Origin: Endozoicomonas acroporae
GTDB lineage: Bacteria; Pseudomonadota; Gammaproteobacteria; Pseudomonadales; Endozoicomonadaceae
Assembly (NCBI RefSeq): GCF_002864045.1
Contig: NZ_PJPV01000009.1
Location: forward strand, 97,512-161,511
DNA: 64,000 nt
Direction: 5' to 3'
Program-made: the position numbers and the translations under genes
In this document: piece after piece, positions 47,399 through 56,514 of the stretch
How the letters are laid out: each line of letters starts with the position of its first letter
How positions within the stretch are numbered: the first letter of the stretch is position 1
Notes under the pieces: model-generated
What the model was told of the DNA's origin: nothing
The model's input: the letters and a program-made list of their open reading frames with translations, nothing else
Database searches by the model: none

Positions 47399-48742
47399 AT
47401 GATAGAAAATTCCAGTTACACCCGGGGGCTGAATCAGGCTCAAGGCTTGATGCAAAGCGATCTCCATAATCCAAGAGCAATACCGGGTCAACGTACACAT
47501 GAAGGTTGCTGGTCGTCAACGACCAGGAAAAAAATCACTGGTTACCTTATTAGCCGACCTTTGGTTTATATCTGCAATAAAACATTGTCAATTTATTTGA
47601 AAATCGCACTATGCAGGCAAGGGGGAATTGATAGCTCAGAAAAATCATTGAGTTCGGAGGAGACAGAAAAGGTAAATATGTTTCTGAGTGAGTTGCATGC
47701 TCGTGCCAGCGAGCTGATCCAGAAACTCGATATTAACGACGTGAGACAAGAGGTTAAGCAGTCTTTCATAGATCTTGACCTGATGGATTTGAGAGGTGAG
47801 TGGACTCAGGAAATATTCGAAATAATCAGTAACAACTTATCGAATGATATTTCGCAGGAAACGATAGAAAGGGAAATCAGTGAGGTTTTCAAGAATATCA
47901 AATCAAATGATTATTTGATGCATGCGATTCATAACATCATTAATGTCAGTGAAACGACCGAAGGCATGCTCGAAAAGGGCAAAAATGAAATTATTCATGA
48001 AATGGAATCAGTATTACCATTTGCTCTGGCGCTCAATTTACTGACCAAAGCACAAATTCAAAATACCGAAGTATTGGAAGTGTGTGTTCATTTGTGGAAA
48101 AAAAAGCGAAATGAAATCAGGAGGGCTACCAGAGGGCTGGGTTTCAAAAAAGCGATTAAGCTCATCTCCGTTGAGCAGCCTATTGTGAAGATGTTGAAAA
48201 GTCGAACGAAACGAGATTATCCCCATTCGCAGGGGCGTTGTATTTTGCCCTTTAATATCATTGAAGCAACCACCGTTGAGACAGCCAACGGCCGTCACGA
48301 AAATGCCTGTGCAGGCTTGACCCTGGCCCAGCATTATCCGGGAAAATACACCCAACGTGCATCTGAGTTGGATGAGCAGGGGCAGCAACCCCTGTTCAAT
48401 TATCCGATGCCAAAGCAGTGGAGTGATCTCTACACAACCTGGAATATGAATTTTTGCGTCAACAGCAAAGAGCGACCCGAAATGCTGGGTAAGTTGTTGA
48501 TACCTGCGGTGAGTGGTTATCAGGATAAGCCCAGGGCCTATATATCGTGTAGATCATATGCGTTATATACCACGCTTAACTATCTGTTTTTCAGAGCTGA
48601 GAAGTCGAATCCGGTACCCAGGCTGCCAACGGTTGCGAAGCAGGCATGGGGGCACAGCAATCGGGTTTGTTCACGTCTTTACCAGCGTGAGGTAACTTCG
48701 GAGGCCACTGTTTGGGAAAATGGAATGGCACCGACTGCATGA
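47399..48742 (+). CDS. Hypothetical protein, probable accessory/effector protein, 447 aa
   Basis: Starts at ATG 47399 with CAGGG nine bases upstream; an earlier in-frame ATG at 47321 would lie inside the MITE. No family recognised. N-terminal 45 residues are polar and flexible, a short hydrophobic stretch (LISRPLVYICNKTLSIYLK) follows, then a long helical acidic region (residues about 90-240; EETEKVNMFLSELHARASEL), and a C-terminal part with several Cys (NMNFCVNSKERPEMLGK, AYISCRSYALYTTLNYLFF). A/T-rich codon use unlike trp or rpe. It sits in a spot where pseudomonads have gph next to trpE, so it is an insertion. Confidence 0.6.
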   Translation: MIENSSYTRGLNQAQGLMQSDLHNPRAIPGQRTHEGCWSSTTRKKITGYLISRPLVYICNKTLSIYLKIALCRQGGIDSSEKSLSSEETEKVNMFLSELHARASELIQKLDINDVRQEVKQSFIDLDLMDLRGEWTQEIFEIISNNLSNDISQETIEREISEVFKNIKSNDYLMHAIHNIINVSETTEGMLEKGKNEIIHEMESVLPFALALNLLTKAQIQNTEVLEVCVHLWKKKRNEIRRATRGLGFKKAIKLISVEQPIVKMLKSRTKRDYPHSQGRCILPFNIIEATTVETANGRHENACAGLTLAQHYPGKYTQRASELDEQGQQPLFNYPMPKQWSDLYTTWNMNFCVNSKERPEMLGKLLIPAVSGYQDKPRAYISCRSYALYTTLNYLFFRAEKSNPVPRLPTVAKQAWGHSNRVCSRLYQREVTSEATVWENGMAPTA

Positions 48743-48760
48743 CACCATTCCCGAACCTGG

Positions 48761-49016
48761 TTAAGCCTTCGTTGGGAGAAGTGTGGTTAATGACGCAATC
48801 ACCAGGTCGGGCTTAGCCCGCTCAATAGGTTCACCATGATTATATCCATAAGCGGGCTTTCGACTTACCGGCGGCAGGCATTCCCATATCGAGCAGCATC
48901 TTATCCAGCGCGGCGGCAAGATCGGGCACGCTTTCCACCAGCGTGCCATCCAGGTCGTACATAACCAGGGAAAGGTTGTTCAAAAACGGATGGCCGTTGG
49001 AGCGTGATGTTTCCAT
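48761..49016 (-). pseudogene. gph: Phosphoglycolate phosphatase, internal deletion
   Basis: From ATG 49016, four bases past the rpe stop, the frame encodes LSLVMYDLDGTLVESVPDLA and AALDKMLLDMG, the Gph N-terminus with the HAD DxDGT nucleophile motif. At about codon 52 it leaves the Gph pattern and stops (48840-48842). Partly overlapping, in another frame, is the Gph C-terminal end YGYNHGEPIERAKPDLVI with ASLTTLLP to TAA 48761. About 150 central codons, including the other HAD motifs, are deleted. Not functional. Confidence 0.85.
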
Positions 49017-49019
49017 GGT

Positions 49020-49697
49020 CTAAAGAGCCACTACCTCAGACAGTTCGGAACGCATTTGAGTCACGACATCCTTATAACTGTCAGCACCAAAAATGGCTGA
49101 ACCGGCAACAAAGGTATCCGCACCGGCCTCGGCAATCTGGCGGATATTACTGGCCGACACACCACCATCTACCTGAAGACGGATATTCAGCCCGCTATCA
49201 TCAATCAGCTTGCGAACCCTGCACAGTTTTTTCAGGGTTGAAGGAATAAACTTCTGACCGCCAAAGCCGGGATTGACCGACATCAACAGGATCATATCCA
49301 GCTTGTCCATCACATACTCAAGCACATCGGGGGATGTTGCCGGATTGAGTACCAGCCCAGCCTGGCAGCCACCTTCGCGAATCAGTTGTAAGCTGCGATC
49401 AATATGTTCAGAGGCTTCCGGATGGAAAGTGATCATACTGGCACCGGCTTCAATAAAATCACCGATGATACGATCGACAGGGGTCACCATCAGGTGAACA
49501 TCGATGGGTGCAGAGACGCCATGCTTTCTCAGTGCCTTGCACACCATCGGACCCAGGGTGAGGTTCGGGACGTAGTGGTTGTCCATAACATCAAAGTGAA
49601 TCCAGTCCGCTCCGGCGGCCAGAACATGATCGACCTCTTCGCCCAGGCGGGCAAAATCTGCGGAAAGGATACTCGGGGCAATAATATAGTCGCGCAT
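49020..49697 (-). CDS. rpe: Ribulose-phosphate 3-epimerase
   Basis: TIM-barrel enzyme of the pentose phosphate pathway interconverting ribulose 5-phosphate and xylulose 5-phosphate. 225 residues. [20 protein letters not shown] start, [19 protein letters not shown] with metal-binding His and Asp, [30 protein letters not shown], and [20 protein letters not shown] with the catalytic Asp. AGGAAAACC precedes the ATG. Followed directly by the gph remnant. Confidence 0.96.
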   Translation of the reverse strand: MRDYIIAPSILSADFARLGEEVDHVLAAGADWIHFDVMDNHYVPNLTLGPMVCKALRKHGVSAPIDVHLMVTPVDRIIGDFIEAGASMITFHPEASEHIDRSLQLIREGGCQAGLVLNPATSPDVLEYVMDKLDMILLMSVNPGFGGQKFIPSTLKKLCRVRKLIDDSGLNIRLQVDGGVSASNIRQIAEAGADTFVAGSAIFGADSYKDVVTQMRSELSEVVAL

Positions 49698-50001
49698 GGT
49701 TTTCCTGATCTGCCTGTGTATGATTTTTGGCGATTGTAGCGGGTTGTCAGGGCTCTGTCAGGTGCAACCGGCTCTGACACATCGCAGGGATAGACCGGCC
49801 ATTTCAGGCTGAGACCGTAGCGTAATGCCTGCACAATTATTCACAATGGTTGTCATCGTCTATGCTTTTACTTCGCGCACTGTGCTGACTGAGCATCTCG
49901 TTATCTTCTGGTCAACGGTCTATCGACTGGAGGAGGGATCGCCTCGAAAAAGGGTAAAGTTCATTTGATTGGCAGCATTGTTGGTGAGGCTTGTGGTAAA
50001 A
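49698..50001. other. Divergent region between rpe and an orphan gene
   Basis: About 300 bases with no gene called; promoters of both divergent genes are expected here. Confidence 0.3.
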
Positions 50002-51066
50002 ATGAAGATGATTTTTTCAAGCGCTTTGGTGTGGGGAATGAGGCGATATTGTTGTATCGCACTGATTATCACCGGCCAGGCAATGGCGACTTATCAGGCC
50101 CAGTCTGACGACGTTGAGGCTTCAGACTATGTGGGCTCTGTGGAATTGAGGGATATCTTCGGTGTTAAGGGGGATTTGAAATATACCGTGGGGTGCCAGC
50201 AGGGGGTTGCCGAGTCCTGTCGAATAATGATTTCAGTCCCGTCAGAGGCGGAAGAGATTGATCAAATGGAGGAAGTGGAGGATAGAGCTTTTGGTTATGT
50301 CAATTACCTCTCTTACCTTAAACGAACCGGGCAATTGTTGTTGGTGGAGTATGAGGCGATATTGACTGAATCCGCATCTGAGGTTTCGGGTTACAAGGTG
50401 CGATTTACCACGGAAAGTAAGGTCAGGCGGTTGGTAAAAAAAATCGATTCAAGGACAATGCCCGCCCCTTTGCAGAAAAACCCGTTGTTACTTTTTTTAA
50501 TTCTGGCAACCCATCAGTCAGCCCTTGATTTGATGCTGTCCCCGGAAAGAACGCTTTATATTATGGGCCTGGAGTGGATGGATCTTAAGTCACTGTACAT
50601 CAGTAGCGCAGGGCGGGGGGGGATTTATGGTTATCGATATTACAAGTTTCCCAAGGATAATGAGCTTTTTCTCGATCTTGGCGGGCCTTTCAGTATAAAT
50701 GGCCTCTCAGAAGGTGTCGGGTTCAGTTTTGCCGATAATGACAGAACGCAGCCTCCTGTGAGAATGGTGATCGGGTATCACGGGGATCAGAAAAACGGTT
50801 TTGTTAACAGGGTCTCTTTTATCGTCACTTACGCTGCCCTTGCCGGTGGTTTTGGTGTGAGTTTATGGAGTCGAAGTATTATTGGCTTCCTGCTGAACTC
50901 CCTGTTACTGGCCGTTGAAGTCCGAACCAGTGCTGCCTCCTCAGAGCTTGAGAGGCTTGGCAGAAGGGTGCTTCCGCAAGGTCTTCAGTTTAATCCGGAC
51001 TTTCAGGGGCGGCATATTTTAAAAGTCCTCAGGGCTTCTGACAGCGATTTGCAGGTTGCTCGTTAG
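50002..51066 (+). CDS. Exported hypothetical protein, 354 aa
   Basis: From ATG 50002 there is a likely signal peptide (basic start, hydrophobic YCCIALIITGQAMA, cleavage near ATYQA, residue 30). A GTG at 49993 with GAGG upstream is another possible start. The mature part is mostly beta-rich, with SVELRDIFGVKGDLKYTVGC early, two Cys (GCQQGVAESC) that could form a disulfide, and a hydrophobic stretch near residues 270-305 (FIVTYAALAGGFGVSLWSRS and following), which may be a membrane segment. No domain recognised. It stands alone between rpe and rplM. Confidence 0.6.
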   Translation: MKMIFSSALVWGMRRYCCIALIITGQAMATYQAQSDDVEASDYVGSVELRDIFGVKGDLKYTVGCQQGVAESCRIMISVPSEAEEIDQMEEVEDRAFGYVNYLSYLKRTGQLLLVEYEAILTESASEVSGYKVRFTTESKVRRLVKKIDSRTMPAPLQKNPLLLFLILATHQSALDLMLSPERTLYIMGLEWMDLKSLYISSAGRGGIYGYRYYKFPKDNELFLDLGGPFSINGLSEGVGFSFADNDRTQPPVRMVIGYHGDQKNGFVNRVSFIVTYAALAGGFGVSLWSRSIIGFLLNSLLLAVEVRTSAASSELERLGRRVLPQGLQFNPDFQGRHILKVLRASDSDLQVAR

Positions 51067-51143
51067 TCATGTCGCCGTGCTATGCAAATTAATGATGCAA
51101 AGGGTGGTTCCGGGTTTTTAACAGAGATCCGGTTCGCAGGGGG

Positions 51144-51172
51144 CTTTATTTCCTCTTGCCAAACGGTATAAT
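51144..51172 (+). promoter_or_regulatory. Candidate rplM-rpsI promoter
   Basis: A perfect TATAAT -10 box at 51167-51172 with a weak -35 region (CTTTAT around 51144-51149) at 17-base spacing. It leaves a transcript leader of about 140 bases before the rplM ATG; in E. coli L13 represses its own operon through the leader, so this leader could have that role (inference). Confidence 0.5.
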
Positions 51173-51316
51173 ACCGCTCCCGTTTCCCGATTGAGCGCCC
51201 AATGTTTTGAACAGGCCGGTATTGCTGATCTGGGGCTATTAGCCTGGCTCTTGCCCAGCAGGGAACGGCCATGTAGGAACAGGTATCGCGTCAGCGGTAT
51301 CATAGAGGCGAATTTA

Positions 51317-51745
51317 ATGAAAACTTTTAGTGCTAAGCCAGAAACCGTAAAACGTGACTGGTTCGTAGTTGATGCCGAAGGCAAAACGCTGGGTCGTCTG
51401 GCAACAGAAATCGCTCTGCGTCTGCGCGGCAAGCATAAGCCAGAGTACACTCCTCATGTGGACACTGGCGACTACATCGTTGTAGTAAACGCCGAGAAAG
51501 TACGTGTTACCGGACGTAAGTCTACTGACAAGATGTACCACCGCCACACCGGTTACATCGGCGGCCTGAAGTCCATCAGCTTTGACAAGCTGATCGATCA
51601 CAAGCCTGAGCTGGTAATCGAGACGGCTGTTAAGGGGATGCTGCCCAAGAATTCTCTGGGTCGTGCCATGTACAGCAAGCTGAAGGTTTATGCCGGAAGC
51701 GAGCATCCACATGCTGCTCAGCAGCCTCAGCAACTGGAAATTTAA
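51317..51745 (+). CDS. rplM: 50S ribosomal protein L13
   Basis: 142 residues, exactly the E. coli length. [20 protein letters not shown] at the start, [50 protein letters not shown] and [20 protein letters not shown] are standard L13 sequence. ATG 51317 is chosen by homology; the frame is open further upstream. Assembly protein of the 50S subunit; rpsI follows after 12 bases. Confidence 0.98.
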   Translation: MKTFSAKPETVKRDWFVVDAEGKTLGRLATEIALRLRGKHKPEYTPHVDTGDYIVVVNAEKVRVTGRKSTDKMYHRHTGYIGGLKSISFDKLIDHKPELVIETAVKGMLPKNSLGRAMYSKLKVYAGSEHPHAAQQPQQLEI

Positions 51746-51757
51746 TCAGGGGTGGTT

Positions 51758-52150
51758 ATGTCTGTAACTCAATACTACGGAACTGGACGTCGTAAGTCCT
51801 CAACCGCACGTGTTTTCCTGAGAGCCGGTTCTGGCAGTATCACTGTCAATGGCCGTTCCCTGGACGAATACTTCGGCCGTGAAACTGCTCGAATGGTAGT
51901 TCGTCAGCCTCTGGAACTGACTGAGCTGACTGAAAAGTTCGACATCAAGATCACTGTATCTGGTGGCGGCGGTTCTGGTCAGGCTGGTGCTATCCGTCAT
52001 GGTATCACCCGCGCGCTGATGCAGTACGATGAGACTCTGCGCTCTCCTCTGCGTAAAGCTGGCTACGTTACCCGTGACGCTCGTGAAGTTGAGCGTAAGA
52101 AAGTGGGTCTGCGTAAAGCCCGTAAGCGTCCACAGTTCTCCAAGCGCTGA
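51758..52150 (+). CDS. rpsI: 30S ribosomal protein S9
   Basis: 130 residues as in E. coli. [20 protein letters not shown] near the start, [40 protein letters not shown] and the basic C-terminal tail [16 protein letters not shown], which reaches the P site. ATG 51758 is preferred over GTG 51752; GGGGTGG lies just upstream. Cotranscribed with rplM. Confidence 0.98.
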   Translation: MSVTQYYGTGRRKSSTARVFLRAGSGSITVNGRSLDEYFGRETARMVVRQPLELTELTEKFDIKITVSGGGGSGQAGAIRHGITRALMQYDETLRSPLRKAGYVTRDAREVERKKVGLRKARKRPQFSKR

Positions 52151-52280
52151 TATTGTGCTCAGACAACCGGCCGGTTTTCCGGCTGGTTGCCTGGATTACT
52201 GGAAAGCTTCCCTTTGTGCCTCTTTCGGGAGAGCGTATCGGGAAGTTTTTTATGCCTGAAACTTTTATTAAAAAAACCTG

Positions 52281-52304
52281 TGCCCTGTTTTGGGCATTTT
52301 TTTT
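52281..52304 (+). terminator. Intrinsic terminator after rplM-rpsI
   Basis: Stem TGCCC / GGGCA with a six-base TGTTTT loop followed by eight Ts, preceded by an A-run. A longer hairpin without a T-run (CAACCGGCCGG / CCGGCTGGTTG) lies closer to the rpsI stop at about 52164-52189. Confidence 0.8.
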
Positions 52305-52463
52305 ATGCGTTAAAACCAGTATCATTACGCACTGCCGCTTATGTGGGTAAGTATAATGCGATGCGGCTTTATTGTTGGGGGTTGATTGCAGCTGTCAGGT
52401 TGTTATTTGAGGTGCGGGTGGTTCTGCGAGAGAGCTTTTGAGTCTTTGTTCTTTTCAGGCTGC

Positions 52464-52629
52464 AACCCGGATATTTCATAAACTGCCCCGAATCTCGCGC
52501 CGAACTTTGTCGCTCTAAGGGATTTTGTGAGGGAGCGCCGTACCGGGGAGTACGGTCGACTGAGCAAAACTCCCTTAGAGCGGCAAAGGACAAGCGAGAT
52601 CGGGAGCACGTTTATGAAATATCCGGGTT
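52464..52629. mobile_element. MITE, family C, copy 2
   Basis: 166 bases with ends AACCCGGATATTTCATAAAC and GTTTATGAAATATCCGGGTT, near identical to 41559-41770 except for about 45 missing bases and a few changes. It lies about 90 bases upstream of petA, in the rpsI-petA gap, so it may affect petABC expression. Confidence 0.88.
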
Positions 52630-52722
52630 AACAAAAGCCCTGTTTCAGAAGTAAATCTGTTATCACACCCATGAACAAAAAGAAGTCATTGGGCGTTCAG
52701 CCCGGATGGGGAGAGTAGGTTA

Positions 52723-53316
52723 ATGAGTGACAACGGCATAAACAAAGGCCGGCGCCGCTTTCTCGTGGCAGCGACTTCGGTGGTGGGGGCTGCCGGGGCT
52801 GTAGGGGTTGCTACGCCTTTTCTGAAGTCGTGGAACCCGAGTGCAAAAGCTAAGGCTGCCGGTGCACCGGTAAAAGTCAATTTAAGCAAGCTGGAACCCG
52901 GGCAACAGGTTGTCTATGAATGGCGGGGTAAACCAGTCTTTGTGCTGCGACGTACCAAAGATATGCTTAATGAACTGCCATCACAGGATGGGCGTTTGCG
53001 CGACCCGAAATCAGAAAGCTCAGAGCAGCCTGAGTATGCCACCAATCCGTACCGTTCACGGACGGAAGATGTTCTTGTTCTGGTCGGTTTGTGTACCCAC
53101 CTCGGGTGTTCTCCAAAATATCTGCCGGAAGTCAAACCCATGGAGTTTGATGCCAACTGGAAGGGGGGGTATTTCTGCCCCTGTCATGGTTCGCGGTTCG
53201 ATCTGGCCGGTCGGGTGTATAAAGGAGTTCCTGCCCCAACGAATCTGGTCGTGCCACCTTACTCCTTTGAAGGCGATGATATTCTGATTATCGGTAAAGA
53301 TGAGGAGAATGCGTGA
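52723..53316 (+). CDS. petA: Ubiquinol-cytochrome c reductase iron-sulfur subunit (Rieske)
   Basis: 197 residues. Twin-arginine signal (GRRRFLVAATSVVGAAGAVG) that stays as a membrane anchor. Rieske 2Fe-2S ligands CTHLGC near residue 130 and CPCHGSRFD near 150; the disulfide Cys are the second Cys of each box. GGGAGAG precedes the ATG. First gene of petABC encoding the bc1 complex, which passes electrons from ubiquinol to cytochrome c and pumps protons. Confidence 0.97.
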   Translation: MSDNGINKGRRRFLVAATSVVGAAGAVGVATPFLKSWNPSAKAKAAGAPVKVNLSKLEPGQQVVYEWRGKPVFVLRRTKDMLNELPSQDGRLRDPKSESSEQPEYATNPYRSRTEDVLVLVGLCTHLGCSPKYLPEVKPMEFDANWKGGYFCPCHGSRFDLAGRVYKGVPAPTNLVVPPYSFEGDDILIIGKDEENA

Positions 53317-54551
53317 TGGGAAATAAAATAATGGCCTGGGTTGATGCCCGACTTCCCGTCACCCAGGCGTGGGAGAAGCATCTCAGCAAATATTATGCGC
53401 CCAAAAACTTCAACTTCTGGTATTTCTTTGGTTCTCTGGCCCTGCTGGTTCTGGTTAACCAGCTCCTGACGGGCATCTGGCTGACCATGAGTTATGTGCC
53501 CAGCGCTGAAGCCGCGTTTGCTTCTGTTGAGTACATCATGCGGGATGTGGAATATGGCTGGTTGATCCGCTACATGCATTCTACCGGCGCATCCATGTTC
53601 TTTGTGGTTATTTACTGCCACATGTTTCGTGGTCTTCTCTACGGGTCCTACAAGGCACCACGGGAGTTGATCTGGATCTTCGGTATGGCCATTTACCTGG
53701 CGCTGATGGGTGAGGCCTTTATGGGGTACCTGTTGCCCTGGGGGCAGATGTCCTACTGGGGGGCGCAGGTAATTATTTCCCTGTTTGGCGCTATTCCGGT
53801 GATTGGTCCGGATCTTCAGCAGTGGATTCGTGGTGACTTCCTGATTTCCGGCATTACCCTGAACCGCTTCTTTGCGCTGCATGTCATTGCGCTGCCGATC
53901 GTTATTCTTGGTCTGGTGGTTTTGCACATCCTGGCGCTGCATGAAGTGGGCTCAAACAATCCGGACGGTATAGATATCAAGAAGAACAAAGGACCCGATG
54001 GTGTGCCCCTGGATGGTATCGCTTTCCACCCCTACTACACCGTTAAGGATATTGTCGGTGTTGTGGTCTTCCTGTTTGTGTTCTGTGGCATTATTTTCTT
54101 CTTCCCGGAGATGGGCGGGTTCTTCCTTGAGCATGCCAACTTTGAACCGGCCAACGGCCTGAAGACGCCCGAGCATATTGCACCAGTCTGGTACTTTGGG
54201 GCGTTCTACTCCATCCTCAGGGCGATTACCTTTGATATCGGACCAATCGACTCCAAGCTGGGGGGGGTTATCGCCATGGGTGGCGCGATTGCCATTCTCT
54301 TTGTTCTGCCCTGGCTGGATCGCAGCCCGGTCAGGTCATGGCGTTACAAGGGCATGGTCAGCAGAACCAGCATTGTGGTCTTTGCCTTTGTCTTTATTTT
54401 GCTGACCTGGCTCGGAACGCAACCGGCTACTAAGACTTATACACTCATTGCCCAGATCTGTACGCTGATTTACTTTGCGTTCTTCCTGTTGATGCCTTTC
54501 TACACACGATGGGAGAAGACCAAACCTGTACCTGAGAGGGTGACCGGCTAA
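53316..54551 (+). CDS. petB: Cytochrome b subunit of the bc1 complex
   Basis: 411 residues from ATG 53316, which shares a base with the petA TGA (a GTG at 53313 is also in frame). Eight membrane helices; haem b ligands in RYMHSTGASMFFVVIYCHMF and the second pair in FFALHVIALPIVILGLVVLH; Qo-site PEW-like loop reads PVWYFGAFYSILRAI. Single-chain b as in proteobacteria. Followed by petC with a one-base overlap. Confidence 0.96.
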   Translation: MGNKIMAWVDARLPVTQAWEKHLSKYYAPKNFNFWYFFGSLALLVLVNQLLTGIWLTMSYVPSAEAAFASVEYIMRDVEYGWLIRYMHSTGASMFFVVIYCHMFRGLLYGSYKAPRELIWIFGMAIYLALMGEAFMGYLLPWGQMSYWGAQVIISLFGAIPVIGPDLQQWIRGDFLISGITLNRFFALHVIALPIVILGLVVLHILALHEVGSNNPDGIDIKKNKGPDGVPLDGIAFHPYYTVKDIVGVVVFLFVFCGIIFFFPEMGGFFLEHANFEPANGLKTPEHIAPVWYFGAFYSILRAITFDIGPIDSKLGGVIAMGGAIAILFVLPWLDRSPVRSWRYKGMVSRTSIVVFAFVFILLTWLGTQPATKTYTLIAQICTLIYFAFFLLMPFYTRWEKTKPVPERVTG

Positions 54552-55321
54552 TGAAAAGAATAATACTGACCATTAAGTTGTTTCTGGTTTCGGTGCTGTT
54601 TTCATCGTTGGCGGCAGCAGCCGGTGGGGGATACCCTCTTGATGAGGCCAATGTGGACCCTTCTGACAAAGCTTCGCTGCAGCGGGGGGCGAAGTATTAC
54701 CAGAACTACTGTGCAGGTTGTCATGCGACCCAGTATCAGCGCTATGAGCGGGTAGCGGATGACCTTGGCATTCCCCATGACCTGATGATGGAGCACCTGG
54801 TGTTCGATAAGTCTGCCAAGATCGGTGATCTGATGCATAACAGCATGGACCCGGACGAAGCGAAGGTCTGGTTTGGTGCTACACCTCCGGACCTGACACT
54901 AGTGTCCCGCGTTAAAGGTGGGCCTGACTGGCTATATACCTACCTCCGGACCTTCTACGAAGACCCAAGCCGCCCTTATGGGGTAAATAACAAGGTCTTC
55001 CCGGATGTTGGTATGCCCCATGTGCTTTTGGGGCTTCAGGGAGTACAGATCGACAATTGCGGTGATACAGACCCAACGGCCCGTGACCCGCTGACCGGGG
55101 ACAAGATCTGTGGCCTGACGGTTGATCCGGAGCGTAAGGGGAGTATGACGCCCACCGAATACGATCAAATGGCCTATGATTTAACCAACTTCCTGGCTTA
55201 CTCTGCGGAGCCAATGCAAGAACAGCGTAAGCAGCTGGGTATTTATGTATACCTGTTCCTGGCGTTGTTCTTCGTGTTTGCCTATCTGCTCAAACGGGAA
55301 TTCTGGAAGGATGTCCACTAA
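54551..55321 (+). CDS. petC: Cytochrome c1 subunit of the bc1 complex
   Basis: 256 residues. Signal peptide MKRIILTIKLFLVSVLFSSL with cleavage near AAAAG; c-type haem motif CAGCH in NYCAGCHATQYQRYERV near residue 55; the Met ligand is likely in VFPDVGMPHVL. One C-terminal membrane anchor (LGIYVYLFLALFFVFAYLLK). Start overlaps the petB stop by one base. In most gammaproteobacteria sspA-sspB follows; here there is a terminator and a DUF2058 gene instead. Confidence 0.96.
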   Translation: MKRIILTIKLFLVSVLFSSLAAAAGGGYPLDEANVDPSDKASLQRGAKYYQNYCAGCHATQYQRYERVADDLGIPHDLMMEHLVFDKSAKIGDLMHNSMDPDEAKVWFGATPPDLTLVSRVKGGPDWLYTYLRTFYEDPSRPYGVNNKVFPDVGMPHVLLGLQGVQIDNCGDTDPTARDPLTGDKICGLTVDPERKGSMTPTEYDQMAYDLTNFLAYSAEPMQEQRKQLGIYVYLFLALFFVFAYLLKREFWKDVH

Positions 55322-55355
55322 GCAATAGTCGCCGTTATCGGCTCTCTGAATCAAC

Positions 55356-55398
55356 AAGCCCACAAAGGAATGCTCTTCTTTGTGGGCTTTGTTCTTTT
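55356..55398 (+). terminator. Intrinsic terminator after petABC
   Basis: Stem AGCCCACAAAG / CTTTGTGGGCT with a ten-base loop, followed by a T-rich tail (TTGTTCTTTTTG). It lies 35 bases after the petC stop. Confidence 0.85.
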
Positions 55399-55502
55399 TG
55401 TGATTATCAAAAAGCAGACAATGGCGGGTTTCATCTCTGGCTGTCAGTAGAAGGGCTTGCTAAGATTCCAGTTTTTTGAATCCCCCTCTGGTATTTAAGA
55501 CG

Positions 55503-56051
55503 ATGAGTAAATCACTTCGTGACCAGCTGATGAAAGCTGGCCTTGCGACAAAACAACAGGCATTACAGGCCAAGACCAGTAATAAGAAAAAGAAACAGCA
55601 GGCTGCCCGCTCTGGTGATATGACCGATCAGGAAAAACGCCGTATTGAGCTGGAGAAAGAGAGGCAGGCTCAGGCTGAGAAAGATCGTGAGCTGAATCGA
55701 CAGCTTGAAGATGAACGTCAGCGCAAGGCGTTGGACGCACAGGTTCGTCAACTGATTGAGACTAATGTGCTGTCCCGTAATGGGGGCGAAGCAGAATATA
55801 AGTTTGTTTATGAAAACAAAATCAAGAAAATTTATGTGACTGATGAACAGTTAACCAAGTTGGAAAGGGGCTTGCTGGCCCTGTCGATACTGGGCGACGA
55901 TTTTCTGCTCATTCCTGCGCCGGTGGCCAGTAAGATTGCAGAGCGAAAGCCAGAAGCGATTGTCATGCAGAATGATAAGTCTGGTGATTTGACCGAGGAA
56001 GAAGAAGACTGGTATGCGGATTATCAGATTCCGGATGACCTGATGTGGTAA
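55503..56051 (+). CDS. DUF2058 nucleoprotein/polynucleotide-associated enzyme-like protein (YaiL)
   Basis: 182 residues from ATG 55503. MSKSLRDQLMKAGLATKQQA start is diagnostic of DUF2058/YaiL. Strongly basic N-terminal part, then a charged coiled coil (residues about 40-80, EKRRIELEKERQAQAEKDRE), then a small globular C-terminal domain (FVYENKIKKIYVTDEQLTKL, LLIPAPVASKIAERKPEAIV). Acidic tail. Function unknown in the family; the layout suggests RNA or ribosome contact. Confidence 0.9.
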   Translation: MSKSLRDQLMKAGLATKQQALQAKTSNKKKKQQAARSGDMTDQEKRRIELEKERQAQAEKDRELNRQLEDERQRKALDAQVRQLIETNVLSRNGGEAEYKFVYENKIKKIYVTDEQLTKLERGLLALSILGDDFLLIPAPVASKIAERKPEAIVMQNDKSGDLTEEEEDWYADYQIPDDLMW

Positions 56052-56070
56052 CGGGGGCTAACCCCCCGTT
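56050..56070. terminator. Hairpin at the DUF2058 stop codon
   Basis: AACGGGG / CCCCGTT stem that begins in the TAA stop. It lies between two convergent genes; only a short downstream T content (CAATTAATGG), so it is weak evidence for termination. Confidence 0.4.
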
Positions 56071-56136
56071 CAATTAATGGGTTCTCAAAATCTTACTTAA
56101 TGAATGAGAACCATCGTTGGCTGCTCTGCCAACGGG

Positions 56137-56514
56137 TTAGCCAACCGTTGCCAGGGCTTCAATTTCTACCTTCACATCTTTTGGCAGACGGGCAACTTCA
56201 ACCAGGCTGCGGGCAGGGAAAGGTACTTTGAAGTACTGCTTGTAGACTTCGTTAATATTGCTGAACTCATCCATATCGCGAACGAATACAGTAACTTTTT
56301 TCACCCGGTTCATGCCGCTGCCGGCCGCTTCCAAGACCGCTTTCAGGTTTTTCAGGCACTGATGAGCCTGCTGTTTGGTGTCTTCAGACACTTCTCCGGT
56401 TTCCGGATCGATTGGCAGCTGGCCAGATGTGAAAACCAGGTTGCCAAAGCGCATACCCTGAGAGTATGGGCCGATAGCCGGAGGAGCGTCAGGGGTTTCG
56501 ATCACGTTGTCCAT
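56137..56514 (-). CDS. ridA: RidA family reactive intermediate/imine deaminase
   Basis: 125 residues from ATG 56514, typical RidA length (an upstream in-frame ATG would add 22 atypical residues). APPAIGPYSQGMRFGNLVFT near the start, SGQLPIDPETGEV, the active-site Arg in FPARSLVEVARLPKDVKVEI and Glu in IEALATV. Trimeric enzyme that hydrolyses 2-aminoacrylate and related enamines. Convergent with DUF2058. Confidence 0.94.
   Translation of the reverse strand: MDNVIETPDAPPAIGPYSQGMRFGNLVFTSGQLPIDPETGEVSEDTKQQAHQCLKNLKAVLEAAGSGMNRVKKVTVFVRDMDEFSNINEVYKQYFKVPFPARSLVEVARLPKDVKVEIEALATVG

Noticed and set aside
48840..49016. gph as a real short gene
   Set aside because: Only the first 50 residues match Gph; the rest of the HAD domain is missing and the C-terminal piece is in another frame.
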